A stretch of 64,000 bases of DNA from JANRLF01 sp033762815 (GTDB lineage: Bacteria; Bacteroidota; Bacteroidia; Chitinophagales; CAIOSU01), in the NCBI GenBank assembly GCA_033762815.1, contig JANRLF010000001.1, positions 248,001 through 312,000 on the forward strand, in the 5' to 3' direction. Shown piece after piece: positions 8,410-16,459 of the stretch (positions within the stretch are counted from its first letter, which is position 1; the number at the start of each line of letters is the position of its first letter). The notes under the pieces were generated by a model, which ran no database searches, was not told the origin of the DNA, and worked only from the letters and a program-made list of their open reading frames with translations. Made by a program: the position numbers and the translations under genes.

Positions 8410-9047
8410 ACGGATTTAGCATCTTCTTTAACTATCAAATTGTCAGATACTTGCAGACCCATAGCTAGCAAGGCCTGATAGTGGCTATAATCAAAATGTA
8501 CTTTGATGCTATCCCGTTCCAATATTTGAGCTGCCGACCGTAACTGGCTTGCTGATGCAAAATAGTCTGCCTTATCCAACACAAAGCGTTTAAACTGCAA
8601 ACCTTCTTGGTTGGGCATCAGTTTAAAGCCTAGTGATTGGTTGTATTGTTCGGCCACCGCGTTTCCGGTCATCACCTTTGCGTACAACTTATTTACAGGA
8701 AAGTACAGGAAAAAAGCATCTACCATGGAAAGTGATGCAAATACAGGAATTGGCGTACTTAAGTAATGGTCTTCATAGATAAACAAGCCAGCTTCTGCGG
8801 TTCCTGCCTGCCAATCTACATTGGAGGTATGGATAAGGCCAACGTACCGCTCATTGTACTTGATAAGAAAATAAAAGTCAGTAAGGGGGTTTAATTTAGC
8901 AAACCAAGCCTGTTGCATCTCAGGACTGATGTAGTCCCGGTATTCCATATAAGTATTTATCTTTTGCGAGTTACGCCATTGCCTCACCATTTCAATATGG
9001 TCGGCGTCCAGTGGTTCTAGCCATACCCCGTAACCTTCTATGGTCAT
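8403..9047 (-). CDS. GNAT-family N-acetyltransferase
   Basis: 214 residues. The fold pattern is GNAT of the RimJ/RimL or PseH-like type: VWLEPLDADHIEMVRQWRNS at the N-terminus, KYNERYVGLIHTSNVDWQAGTAEAGLFI as the central beta strands, YLSTPIPVFASLSMVDAFFL in the pyrophosphate-loop position, and NAVAEQYNQSLGFKL as the closing helix-strand pair. The canonical Q/RxxGxG/A loop is not well kept (STPIPVFA), as in several sugar N-acetyltransferases. It starts 1 base after the GT2 stop, so the two are cotranscribed. PseH-like enzymes acetylate amino sugars on nucleotide carriers; that role would fit the neighbouring glycosyltransferase but is not proven. The last 7 bases overlap the convergent gene. 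Confidence 0.75.
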   Translation of the reverse strand: MTIEGYGVWLEPLDADHIEMVRQWRNSQKINTYMEYRDYISPEMQQAWFAKLNPLTDFYFLIKYNERYVGLIHTSNVDWQAGTAEAGLFIYEDHYLSTPIPVFASLSMVDAFFLYFPVNKLYAKVMTGNAVAEQYNQSLGFKLMPNQEGLQFKRFVLDKADYFASASQLRSAAQILERDSIKVHFDYSHYQALLAMGLQVSDNLIVKEDAKSVQ

Positions 9048-9048
9048 T

Positions 9049-9963
9049 TTATCTTACTTCTTTCACAATATAATGCGGCGATCCACCTTTGGAGTACAGT
9101 CGGCTGATATATTCACCTATAATACCAAGGCAAAATAATATAATACTGGTAGAAAAGAAAATGGCCACAATTAGTGAGGTAAAGCCGAGTTCAACCGCAT
9201 TGAACAGTTTGTCATAAACATAGTATAGGCTCATTGCAAAGCTGAAAATGGAAAAAATGAGGCCCATGTAGGTCATCAGCCTCAAGGGAATAATGGTATA
9301 ATTCACTATGTAATTTAAGGCAAGCCCTATAAGTTTTATTGTGGAGTAGTTGGAACGTCCTTGTTGCCTTTCCCTATGTTCTACCTGGACATAGGAGATG
9401 CTATTGGTGTACCAACAAAGCACTTCATCCAACAACAAATACTTTTGGTTAAGCAACGTGAGATGGTCCGCCAAGTCTCTGGTAATTAACCTAAAGGAGG
9501 AGCCTTTGCCATTGGTACTGCCAAAATGTTTGAAAAGTACCATGAACAGTTTACTGCCAATGTTCCTTACAAGGCCATGTTTTTTCTGTGGATAAATACC
9601 ATACACTAGGTCAGCTTCCGTTTGCTCATATTCATGAATGAGTTTCGGTATTTCTTCAGGAGGGGTCTGCAGGTCGTCATCTATGGTTACAATTAATTTG
9701 CCTGTGCTGTGATGTATACCGCAAAGTGTCGCATTGTGCTGTCCGGCATTCTTTTTTAAGCGGATAATTTTTAGCCTGTCCGGATTTTCCTTTTTTAACT
9801 GGCGCAATACCTGCCAGCTATTGTCGGTACTGCAATCGTCTACCATCACCAATTGGTATTCCGATTTTAGCCAATGGAATGTTTCGCCAATTCTGTGGGC
9901 CAGATTGGGAAGGGACTCCGCACTGTTGTAAACGGGTACTACTATTGAAGTATAGGGATACAC
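9049..9963 (-). CDS. family 2 glycosyltransferase, DPM1/YkcC-like, with C-terminal membrane helices
   Basis: 304 residues. GT2 signature: TSIVVPVYNSAESLPNL at the N-terminus, MVDDCSTDNSW (about 40-50) for the nucleotide-sugar site, IDDDLQTPPEE (DDD at 95-97) as the metal-binding DxD, and a final QQGRSNYS in the position of the QxxRW-like motif. Two hydrophobic helices follow (about 230-250 and 265-290), then the typical EYISRLYSKGG end. Such enzymes move a hexose or amino sugar onto undecaprenyl phosphate at the inner membrane, feeding later surface glycan modification. It is the first gene of an operon with the GNAT gene. No flippase or downstream transferase is next to it. Confidence 0.88.
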   Translation of the reverse strand: MYPYTSIVVPVYNSAESLPNLAHRIGETFHWLKSEYQLVMVDDCSTDNSWQVLRQLKKENPDRLKIIRLKKNAGQHNATLCGIHHSTGKLIVTIDDDLQTPPEEIPKLIHEYEQTEADLVYGIYPQKKHGLVRNIGSKLFMVLFKHFGSTNGKGSSFRLITRDLADHLTLLNQKYLLLDEVLCWYTNSISYVQVEHRERQQGRSNYSTIKLIGLALNYIVNYTIIPLRLMTYMGLIFSIFSFAMSLYYVYDKLFNAVELGFTSLIVAIFFSTSIILFCLGIIGEYISRLYSKGGSPHYIVKEVR

Positions 9964-10203
9964 AGGGTTAAATTATTGAAATTTATGGTGCAGGTTATGA
10001 ATAGCGGGAAATATTTGCAAACAACCTGTTAATACCACGTCAAAAACATGCAGTATCCAACAGTCGATTTGTATAGGATACTATACAATAATGCTTTGGC
10101 CCTAAAAAGGTGATTTGATTGCAAATAATTGTTTATCAGTATTTTACAATAAACTACAACCGATGCCACTTATTAGGCACTTGCTTTGACTAGCTATTAG
10201 CAA

Positions 10204-10569
10204 ATGAAAACGATGAAAAAGCTAACAACAATGTTTACACTAGTGCTGATAATGACCACGGTAACGGTTTTCGCACAGACTCAAAGCAAAGTTTCGGTTA
10301 CTGATAGCACTCAAGGAAAAACCGCCACCACCCGTTCCGGAAAATTGGATGTTGGTAAAGGAAATACCACCGTACCTATGGTGGCTGCTAAACAAGCTCC
10401 AGTGGCGCAACAGCAGGAAACCAGCTCAACCAAAGTACAGACAAAAACCATGAGCAATGGGAAAGTAAGCCATGCTTCCACCAAAACCAAGGTGCACACA
10501 AAATCGCAAGTGCATGATAAAAAGAAGGTGGTACCTGCCAAAAGGAAGGGCAGCAAAAGCACAAAGTAA
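10204..10569 (+). CDS. small secreted Lys/Thr-rich protein, unknown function
   Basis: 121 residues. The first 25 are a clear signal peptide (positive start, hydrophobic core FTLVLIMTTVTVFAQ, Ala-x-Gln cleavage region). The mature part is low-complexity, rich in Thr, Ser, Lys and Val (VHTKSQVHDKKKVVPAKRKG), strongly basic and without cysteines or predicted domains. Met4 is an alternative start. Monocistronic, with a strong terminator 35 bases after the stop. The composition suggests a periplasmic or surface-bound polycation, perhaps binding LPS or nucleic acid, but I recognise no family. Confidence 0.65.
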   Translation: MKTMKKLTTMFTLVLIMTTVTVFAQTQSKVSVTDSTQGKTATTRSGKLDVGKGNTTVPMVAAKQAPVAQQQETSSTKVQTKTMSNGKVSHASTKTKVHTKSQVHDKKKVVPAKRKGSKSTK

Positions 10570-10604
10570 CTTTTAGTTTTTTACTAGTCATGTTTGGTGG
10601 TTCG

Positions 10605-10639
10605 GGGGAGCTCTGGGGAGGGCTCCCCTCTTTTTTTTT
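10605..10639 (+). terminator. Rho-independent terminator after the basic secreted protein
   Basis: Seven-base G/C-rich stem (10605-10611 with 10622-10628) followed by TC and then nine T residues on the plus strand, 36 bases after the stop at 10569. Confidence 0.88.
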
Positions 10640-10680
10640 GCCAAAGGATATTGTATTAATTTACGGAATCAAAGTTCGAT

Positions 10681-12141
10681 ATGCTAAAAAAGGTACTCCT
10701 CTCCATCACCATAGCGCTCATTGTACTGGTAGGTATAGTGCTATACCGTACTATTACTTTCAAAAGCAAGCAGTTGAAAGTAGCGGCCATTGAACGGATA
10801 GCCATTGATAGTAATAGTATCGATCGCTTTTCGCAGGCTATAAAAATTCCCACCATTTCTTACGATGATAGTACCCAATTCGATAGTACTTCCTTTCAAG
10901 GTTTTTTGGATTTATTAAGCCGCAACTACCCACTTACTGATTCATTGCTGCAGCGTGAAGTAATCAATGGATATAGCTTGCTGTACACTTGGAAGGGAAC
11001 CGCGACCACGGCGAAGCCGATACTCTTGCTCGCACATATGGATGTGGTGCCTTTAGAAGCCGAAACTGCTGCCAAGTGGACACAACCTGCTTTCAGCGGA
11101 GCTGTAAAAGACGGTTACATTTGGGGCCGTGGTAGCTTAGATGATAAACTGAGCGTTATAGCATTACTAGAGGCTACCGAGCTATTGCTAAAGCAAGGTT
11201 ACCAACCCAAAAGGACTATTTATCTAGCCTTTGGGCACGATGAGGAAGTAAGTGGAAAAAAAGGTGCTGCACAAATAGCTAGTATTCTTCAGCAAAGAGG
11301 TATAAAGGCCGAGTTTGCTTTGGATGAGGGCTTAGTTATTACGGATGGCATCGTTCCTGGGGTAGAGCCACCAGTTGGTCTCATAGGCTTAGCTGAAAAA
11401 GGTTTTCTTACGGTGGAATTAAAAACGGCCATCGATGGTGGTCACTCCTCTATGCCTGAAAGGGCTACCAACATAGGCGTATTGGCAGCAGCGGTAGCAA
11501 AATTGGAGCAGCATCCACTACCTGTTAAGATTTCGGGGGCCACGCAACAGTTTATCAACTATATAGGCCCTGAAATGCCGTTTGTGGAAAGAATGGCCTT
11601 TGCCAATATGTGGCTATTCAAGGGCTTGTTTGTTTCAGCCTTGGAAAAATCTGCCGCTGGTTCGGCTAGTATCCGTACCACAACTGCGCCTACCGTATTC
11701 AGGAGCGGTTTAAAAGAAAACTTACTGCCGTCGGAGGCAAGCGCATTGGTCAATTTTCGCATTATTCCAGGCGAAACCCCTGAAACGGTGCTGGACTATG
11801 TAAAGAAAACTATCGATGACCCTAGGGTGCAAGTTCACATTGCCAACTGGGCCGAAAAGCCTTCCCCCGTTTCAAGTGTGGACTCCGAGGGCTACAAGTC
11901 CATTGAAAAGACAATCCGCCAGTTGTGGCCTGAAACTATAGTTACCCCATCCCTGGTAGTAGGCGCTACCGATTCAAGACATTATGTTGAGGTTGCTGAC
12001 AATATTTATCGATTTCAACCCATTAAGTTGAAACAAGAGGACATGGCTCGTCTGCATGGCATTAATGAACGAATCAGTGTGGCAGACTATAAAGAGGCCA
12101 TCAATTTTTATTACCAACTCATTAAAAATACAAATCTGTAA
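10681..12141 (+). CDS. M20-family zinc peptidase, PM20D1/carboxypeptidase S-like
   Basis: 486 residues with an N-terminal membrane anchor or uncleaved signal (about residues 4-22). M20 metal site: LLAHMDVVP (His119, Asp121), GRGSLDDK (bridging Asp154), GHDEEVSGKKG (catalytic base Glu188 and ligand Glu189) and a late VVGATDSRHY segment. The dimerisation insert lies between about residues 245 and 390 (DGGHSSMPERATNIG start). The order and length match PM20D1 / yeast carboxypeptidase S, which hydrolyse or form N-acyl amino acids and dipeptides. The anchor places it in the periplasm or on a membrane face. It is convergent with the Nudix gene and overlaps it by 20 bases. Confidence 0.88.
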   Translation: MLKKVLLSITIALIVLVGIVLYRTITFKSKQLKVAAIERIAIDSNSIDRFSQAIKIPTISYDDSTQFDSTSFQGFLDLLSRNYPLTDSLLQREVINGYSLLYTWKGTATTAKPILLLAHMDVVPLEAETAAKWTQPAFSGAVKDGYIWGRGSLDDKLSVIALLEATELLLKQGYQPKRTIYLAFGHDEEVSGKKGAAQIASILQQRGIKAEFALDEGLVITDGIVPGVEPPVGLIGLAEKGFLTVELKTAIDGGHSSMPERATNIGVLAAAVAKLEQHPLPVKISGATQQFINYIGPEMPFVERMAFANMWLFKGLFVSALEKSAAGSASIRTTTAPTVFRSGLKENLLPSEASALVNFRIIPGETPETVLDYVKKTIDDPRVQVHIANWAEKPSPVSSVDSEGYKSIEKTIRQLWPETIVTPSLVVGATDSRHYVEVADNIYRFQPIKLKQEDMARLHGINERISVADYKEAINFYYQLIKNTNL

Positions 12142-12580
12142 AAGTGCGTTCCAAGAGCATTTTTACTACAATTTGATCAATAGGGAAAGTAAATAGGGCA
12201 GGGGAGAGTTTGTCCAATCTAATCCATCGGAAGCGGTGGGTTGCACCATGCTTGAAATCATAGGGCTCTTGAGCGGCATCTAACAAATGAAGATCAGTGC
12301 TTTTTATCGTATAGTAAATGCTCAGTAATTGGTCAGCCTTATTGAATGCACTTTGCTGGAAAAAATCGGTGGTGTAAAAATGCGATGCTATGCTAACTTC
12401 AATGCTGGCTTCTTCCCTCATTTCCCGCTTTAGGCAATCGTGTGTGCCTTCGCCAAACTCCAAGCCGCCACCAGGAAACTTAGTTGTATTTTGTCCTAAA
12501 ATCAGCTCATCTATTACTAGTAGGTTTCCTTTATGAAGCAGCAAGCCATATACCCTGATATTGAAACGCTGAATGTCCAT
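12122..12580 (-). CDS. Nudix hydrolase
   Basis: 152 residues. The Nudix box is at about residues 37-60: GGLEFGE, then seven residues, then REMREEASI. The consensus Gly near the end of the box is replaced by Ser (REMREEAS), a tolerated variation; the metal-binding Glu residues of REMREE are intact. The N-terminal strand (VYGLLLHKGNLLVIDE) and FRWIRLDKLSP near the end fit a small MutT-like enzyme that cleaves a nucleoside diphosphate linked to another moiety. The substrate cannot be deduced. A perfect -7 element lies 34 bases upstream. Its 3' end overlaps the convergent peptidase gene. Confidence 0.88.
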   Translation of the reverse strand: MDIQRFNIRVYGLLLHKGNLLVIDELILGQNTTKFPGGGLEFGEGTHDCLKREMREEASIEVSIASHFYTTDFFQQSAFNKADQLLSIYYTIKSTDLHLLDAAQEPYDFKHGATHRFRWIRLDKLSPALFTFPIDQIVVKMLLERTFTDLYF

Positions 12581-12613
12581 ACTACCCTGTTTTGATGAAT
12601 TTTAGTTTTAGGC

Positions 12614-12621
12614 CAAAGCTA
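12614..12621 (-). promoter_or_regulatory. -7 promoter element of the Nudix gene
   Basis: TAGCTTTG on the minus strand, an exact match to the Bacteroidota -7 consensus TAnnTTTG, placing the transcript start about 27 bases before the Nudix start codon. No clear -33 TTTG is seen. Confidence 0.4.
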
Positions 12622-12669
12622 TGCGGAACACTTTTATCTTTACAGCGTTAATAGTCGCAAATAATAGAT

Positions 12670-12987
12670 ATGAGCGTAATAGCTACTACTGATAGTGATT
12701 TTAAAACCGCATTGGAAAGCAATGCAAAGGTAATTGTTAAATATTATGCCGACTGGTGCGGTAGCTGCAAATTGTTTGCTCCCAAATATAAGCGCCTATC
12801 TGACGACGAGCGCTTCCAAGGCATTACTTTTTTGGCAATCAATGCCGAGAAAAACCCTGATGCGAGGAAGTTGGCCGGAGTAGATACCCTACCATATTTT
12901 GCCGTTTTCAAAAGCGGTGAGTTGGTGGCGGGGGGCAGTGCCAGTAAGGAAGATTATGTGGTGGGCCTTTTGCAAAAATTGAATTAG
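12670..12987 (+). CDS. thioredoxin-family protein
   Basis: 105 residues, the size of a classic cytoplasmic thioredoxin, with no signal peptide. The redox centre is YADWCGSCK with Cys30 and Cys33; the dipeptide between the cysteines is Gly-Ser instead of the usual Gly-Pro, which in other thioredoxins changes the redox potential. The cis-proline loop is DTLPYF (Pro75), and FAVFKSGELVAGG completes the fold. It is the first gene of a two-gene unit with the next small acidic protein, which starts directly after its stop codon. A TATCTTTA sequence at 12635-12642 is a near match to the -7 promoter consensus. Confidence 0.9.
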   Translation: MSVIATTDSDFKTALESNAKVIVKYYADWCGSCKLFAPKYKRLSDDERFQGITFLAINAEKNPDARKLAGVDTLPYFAVFKSGELVAGGSASKEDYVVGLLQKLN

Positions 12988-13230
12988 ATGAAGATTCCTG
13001 CCATCAAAAAATTGGTCGAAAATTATTCCCCTGAGCAATTGTATGCAGCAGAACATGCCTTAATGAATGAGGAGCCTTTGCCAATTGAAATAGAAGGTGA
13101 TGACGAGGGCGAACAATTGACCCACATATTGGCCGCAATATGGGTGATTGGGGATATGCAACTCAATACCTGCGATTTTCGTAGCTCTATCCGCAGGTAT
13201 GGCGAAATGGTGCGCAATTCCATCAACTAA
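12988..13230 (+). CDS. small acidic protein cotranscribed with thioredoxin (DUF6952-like)
   Basis: 80 residues, starting at the base after the thioredoxin stop, so translational coupling is likely. The sequence is helical and acidic (NEEPLPIEIEGDDEGEQL) with a hydrophobic middle helix (THILAAIWVIGDMQL) and a basic C-terminal helix (FRSSIRRYGEMVR). The overall pattern and the position after a thioredoxin match what I remember of a small Bacteroidota family listed as DUF6952, but I could not confirm this. It has one cysteine, in NTCDF. It may be a partner or substrate of the thioredoxin; that is inference from the gene pair only. Confidence 0.75.
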   Translation: MKIPAIKKLVENYSPEQLYAAEHALMNEEPLPIEIEGDDEGEQLTHILAAIWVIGDMQLNTCDFRSSIRRYGEMVRNSIN

Positions 13231-14204
13231 TTGAGCTTAGCTATAAATTGTGTGATACTATTGATTACTGCTGCCTTGTCGCTCTTTACATAAGCACTGG
13301 TAAGCACGTGGTTACCATCGGCAATAGGATATTTTTGCTTGATTCCCGATTCGAATGCATCAAAGGCATTTAGCATGGCTTTTACACTTGCGGTAGGGTC
13401 TTGGTGTTTTTCATCTTTGTAATAATACAACATGGCAACGGGGGCCTTCACTTTTTTATAATAGGTTCGCCCTGCCGCATATTTTCTTAGGTTCTCCAAG
13501 GAATACAGGGCATTGTAGCGCTGTACTTTTGAATACCAATAGTTATCATAGCCATCCATTCTTTGGCTTTCCCATAGGCTGTCGCGCTTAAAGGTGCGGT
13601 CAGGCCCATCGAGGAGCTTTACCAAGCCTAACATGCCGGGTATTTTTAGGGCCTTGCCTTCCGTGCCCGCATAATCATAAAAGGGGGAACATAGTACTAA
13701 GCCATCTACCATGTCAGGGTAATTTGCCGCAAGGTAGGTGGCAATCAATCCGCCCATACTGGTACCTATGATGATTACCTTCTCGCCCTGTGTTTGCATC
13801 ATGCGCAGTGCATCCGTAGCACAATCCAAAAATTCGTTAAACTTTGCCTGGGCATGGTCATCAGGATTGGTGCCGTGGCCGGGCAGGCGCAAATAATAGG
13901 TGTTTGCTTGATACAGTTTTGCTAAACTGTCCACCACCATTTCGCCTTCACCCCTGCTTGCAGTAAAGCCATGAATGTATAGGAATGCTAGGGGTGTTTT
14001 TCCCTCGCTAAAACGTAGCCATTTTTCCTCATTATTGGTCCTTGCTCCATGTTGTTGACTAGTAAGGAGTTGTTGTCGATAAAATGTCTCGAAATTGTCG
14101 GGCAAAGGCCTTTCCACATATTGGTAACTAGGCGGAAGGGACGCAATGGCGAATGCGGCACCTATTACTAACAAGATGGCCAAAAACCAATAGCGTTTTT
14201 TCAT
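13227..14204 (-). CDS. alpha/beta hydrolase, membrane-anchored or secreted
   Basis: 325 residues with an N-terminal hydrophobic segment (residues 3-22, FLAILLVIGAAFAIA) that is either a signal peptide or an anchor. Alpha/beta hydrolase features: oxyanion loop YIHGFTASRGEGE (HGF at 78-80), RLPGHGTNPDD, the nucleophile elbow GTSMGG with Ser149, a late acid in YYYKDEKHQDP and the catalytic His in DGNHVLTS. It resembles monoacylglycerol-lipase/carboxylesterase-type enzymes that hydrolyse short esters. The 3' end overlaps the convergent small acidic protein gene by 4 bases. Substrate unknown. Confidence 0.88.
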   Translation of the reverse strand: MKKRYWFLAILLVIGAAFAIASLPPSYQYVERPLPDNFETFYRQQLLTSQQHGARTNNEEKWLRFSEGKTPLAFLYIHGFTASRGEGEMVVDSLAKLYQANTYYLRLPGHGTNPDDHAQAKFNEFLDCATDALRMMQTQGEKVIIIGTSMGGLIATYLAANYPDMVDGLVLCSPFYDYAGTEGKALKIPGMLGLVKLLDGPDRTFKRDSLWESQRMDGYDNYWYSKVQRYNALYSLENLRKYAAGRTYYKKVKAPVAMLYYYKDEKHQDPTASVKAMLNAFDAFESGIKQKYPIADGNHVLTSAYVKSDKAAVINSITQFIAKLN

Positions 14205-14229
14205 AATAGAGGTATTGGAAAGGATTTGC

Positions 14230-14237
14230 TATGTTTG
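14230..14237 (+). promoter_or_regulatory. -7 promoter element of tag
   Basis: TATGTTTG, an exact match to TAnnTTTG, 23 bases before the tag start codon. The -33 element is not clear. Confidence 0.4.
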
Positions 14238-14260
14238 TTAGCACCCTAATATACTAATAA

Positions 14261-14842
14261 ATGGAAACTGTTCGCTGCACTTGGGCGCGCAAAACAAAGG
14301 AAGAGGCTGAATATCATGATACTGAATGGGGCGTGCCGGTACATGATGATAGGAAGTTGTTTGAATTTTTGGTGCTCGATGCCTTTCAGGCAGGATTAAG
14401 CTGGCTTACCATTCTTCGTAAACGGGAAAACTTCAGAAAGGCTTTTGATGATTTCGATTACCAAAAGATAGCCCGTTACGATGAAGCTAAAATACAGAGC
14501 CTGCTGCAAGATGAGGGCATCATCCGTAATCGACTGAAAGTATATGGCACGGTTACCAATGCACAACAGTTTATCAAAGTGCAGGAAGAGTTTGGCAGTT
14601 TCGATACCTTTATTTGGCAATTTACTGACGGTAAGACCTTGCAAAACCAAAGGGCTGGTATAAAAGATATCCCCCCACGTACTGATGCATCCGATGCCAT
14701 GAGCAAAGCACTCGGCAAAAGGGGCTTTAAATTTGTGGGTTCTACCATTTGCTATGCTTTTATGCAAGCAGCAGGTATGGTGAACGACCATGAAATCGGG
14801 TGTTTTCGGCATAAGGAAGTTTTAAAATTGGCAGGAAATTGA
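14261..14842 (+). CDS. tag: DNA-3-methyladenine glycosylase I
   Basis: 193 residues, full length for Tag. The zinc-binding residues line up with the E. coli enzyme: Cys6, His19, His177 and Cys181. The N-terminal signature VRCTWA, the helix-hairpin-helix region (FDYQKIARYDEAKIQSLLQD) and the strongly conserved GLSWLTILRKRENFR and GFKFVGSTICYAFMQA are all present. The enzyme removes 3-methyladenine from alkylated DNA as the first step of base-excision repair in the cytoplasm. The stop codon overlaps the TTG start of the following rRNA methyltransferase-like gene, so the two are probably translated together. Confidence 0.95.
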   Translation: METVRCTWARKTKEEAEYHDTEWGVPVHDDRKLFEFLVLDAFQAGLSWLTILRKRENFRKAFDDFDYQKIARYDEAKIQSLLQDEGIIRNRLKVYGTVTNAQQFIKVQEEFGSFDTFIWQFTDGKTLQNQRAGIKDIPPRTDASDAMSKALGKRGFKFVGSTICYAFMQAAGMVNDHEIGCFRHKEVLKLAGN

Positions 14843-16011
14843 GCCTATATCCACGACTGATACTAAAGCCCGGTAAGGAATCGTCCGTGGAAAGGCGGCA
14901 TCCTTGGATTTTTTCGGGTGCTCTAAAAACCATCGATGAAAATTTGGCCGATGGCGAGATAGTGGAGGTGTACAGCAATCAAGGCAAGTATCTAGCCACT
15001 GGGCATTTTCAGCAGGGCAGCATTATGGTAAGGGTGTTAAGCTTTGAGCAAATGCCCATTGATGAGACATTTTGGGAGAAGAGGCTAAAGACAGCCTTAA
15101 AGTATCGTGAGTCCATAGGCTTGCTGAAAAACAAAGGAACAAACGCCTACCGTTTGGTTAATGCGGAAGGGGATTGCCTACCAGGCTTGGTTATAGATAT
15201 ATATAATGGTACGGCAGTATTGCAAGCGCATAGTGCGGGCATGGAAAGGACAAAGGAGTCCATTGCACAAGCCTTGGTGAATGTGTTGGGCGAAGGGGTA
15301 CAAGCCATTTATAGTAAGCATCCCGCTAAGGAGCACGCTGGTGGTGACGGATACCTATGGGGAAAACCTTTGTATGACACAGTTTTAGAAAACGGTAACA
15401 CGTTTTTCATTAACTGGGAAGAAGGTCAAAAGACGGGTTTTTTCTTGGACCAAAGGGAAAATAGGCAACTGCTCGCTAAGTATGCAAAAGGTAAAGACGT
15501 ACTGAATGCCTTTTGCTATTCGGGGGGCTTTTCCGTATATGCCCTAAAAGCAGGTGCGCGCAGTGTATGGTCAGTTGATAGTTCGAAAAAGGCCATAGAT
15601 TGGACTGAGCGGAATATTGGCTTGAACAATATTGATGTTTCCCGACACAAGGCAGTGGTAAGCGATGTGCAGGAGTTTTTAAAGCAAACGAAGCAGGAAT
15701 TCGAAGTGATGGTGTTGGACCCGCCCGCATACGCCAAGCACCTTTCGGCCCGCCACCAAGCCGTGCAGGGCTATAAACGCTTGAATGTAATGGGCCTGTC
15801 CAAAGTTAAGAAAGGGGGTATTTTGTTCACCTTTTCCTGCTCACAGGTAGTAGACGCGGAACTGTTTAGCAATACGATTATGTCTGCGGCAATAGAGGCC
15901 AATAGAAATATTCGTATCATGCACCGTCTTGGCCAGCCCGCTGACCATGCTGTAAACATTTTTCATCCGGAGGGGAGTTATCTCAAAGGATTGGTGCTGT
16001 ATGTTGAATAG
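14839..16011 (+). CDS. class I rRNA large-subunit methyltransferase, RlmI-like
   Basis: 390 residues beginning at TTG, because no ATG occurs until about residue 67, inside the conserved PUA domain. The TTG overlaps the tag stop codon (TTGA), suggesting translational coupling. Domains: PUA-like RNA-binding domain (about 1-75, KPGKESSVERRHPWIFSGAL), a central EEHEE-like domain (about 80-185), then the SAM-binding Rossmann domain with motif I NAFCYSGGFSVYALKAGA, acidic strand end SVDSS, and catalytic motif VLDPPAYAK. This is the RlmI family, which methylates C5 of cytosine 1962 in 23S rRNA in E. coli; the cysteine in FTFSCSQ fits a C5-cytosine mechanism. Exact position specificity is inferred from the family. 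Confidence 0.88.
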   Translation: MSLYPRLILKPGKESSVERRHPWIFSGALKTIDENLADGEIVEVYSNQGKYLATGHFQQGSIMVRVLSFEQMPIDETFWEKRLKTALKYRESIGLLKNKGTNAYRLVNAEGDCLPGLVIDIYNGTAVLQAHSAGMERTKESIAQALVNVLGEGVQAIYSKHPAKEHAGGDGYLWGKPLYDTVLENGNTFFINWEEGQKTGFFLDQRENRQLLAKYAKGKDVLNAFCYSGGFSVYALKAGARSVWSVDSSKKAIDWTERNIGLNNIDVSRHKAVVSDVQEFLKQTKQEFEVMVLDPPAYAKHLSARHQAVQGYKRLNVMGLSKVKKGGILFTFSCSQVVDAELFSNTIMSAAIEANRNIRIMHRLGQPADHAVNIFHPEGSYLKGLVLYVE

Positions 16012-16190
16012 CAAAGTGGAATTGGCAGAATGTGTTTATAAATATGTGTAAAAGTGATTTTGTTAATTGATTGGAAACCCGCAATTTTGCATCGTTCCAA
16101 AGGAATTTACCTGTATTGAAAATATTTTTACGAAAAAATTTCATCATCTCATAAAAAACTATTTAACTTCGCACCTAAATTCAAAAGAAA

Positions 16191-16397
16191 ATGAAAACAA
16201 ACTTGCTTAGCAAAACCTTATTCGCATTCTTCGTTGTTGGTATCATGGCTGCTTGCGGCGGCGGTGCTGGTGAAACTACCGAGCCAGCTGCTGACACTAC
16301 AGCTACACAAACTGAAGCCCCAGCTGTTGAAACTCCAGCTCCAGTTGACACAACTGCTGCTGTTGACACAACTGCTGCTGATACTACTAAGAAGTAA
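16191..16397 (+). CDS. small low-complexity lipoprotein
   Basis: 68 residues. A lipoprotein signal peptide (KTLFAFFVVGIM) ends in the lipobox MAAC, with the lipidated Cys at residue 23 followed by three glycines. The mature part is an Ala/Thr/Pro/Asp repeat (PAVETPAPVDTTAAVDTTAA) with no fold. Such short anionic lipoproteins are common in Bacteroidota outer membranes; no function is known to me. TAACTTCG at 16164-16171, close to the -7 consensus, lies 20 bases before the start. A Rho-independent terminator follows. Confidence 0.7.
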   Translation: MKTNLLSKTLFAFFVVGIMAACGGGAGETTEPAADTTATQTEAPAVETPAPVDTTAAVDTTAADTTKK

Positions 16398-16415
16398 TCA
16401 GTAACTGCGAAATGA

Positions 16416-16448
16416 AAAAAAGGCTGCCTGTTATCAGGCGGCCTTTTT
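16416..16448 (+). terminator. Rho-independent terminator after the small lipoprotein
   Basis: Stem GGCTGCCTG with CAGGCGGCC (one G-U pair) around TTAT, flanked by an A-run before and a T-run after. The symmetric A/T flanks would let it act on both strands, but only the plus strand has a gene ending here. Confidence 0.88.
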
Positions 16449-16459
16449 AGCTTTACACC

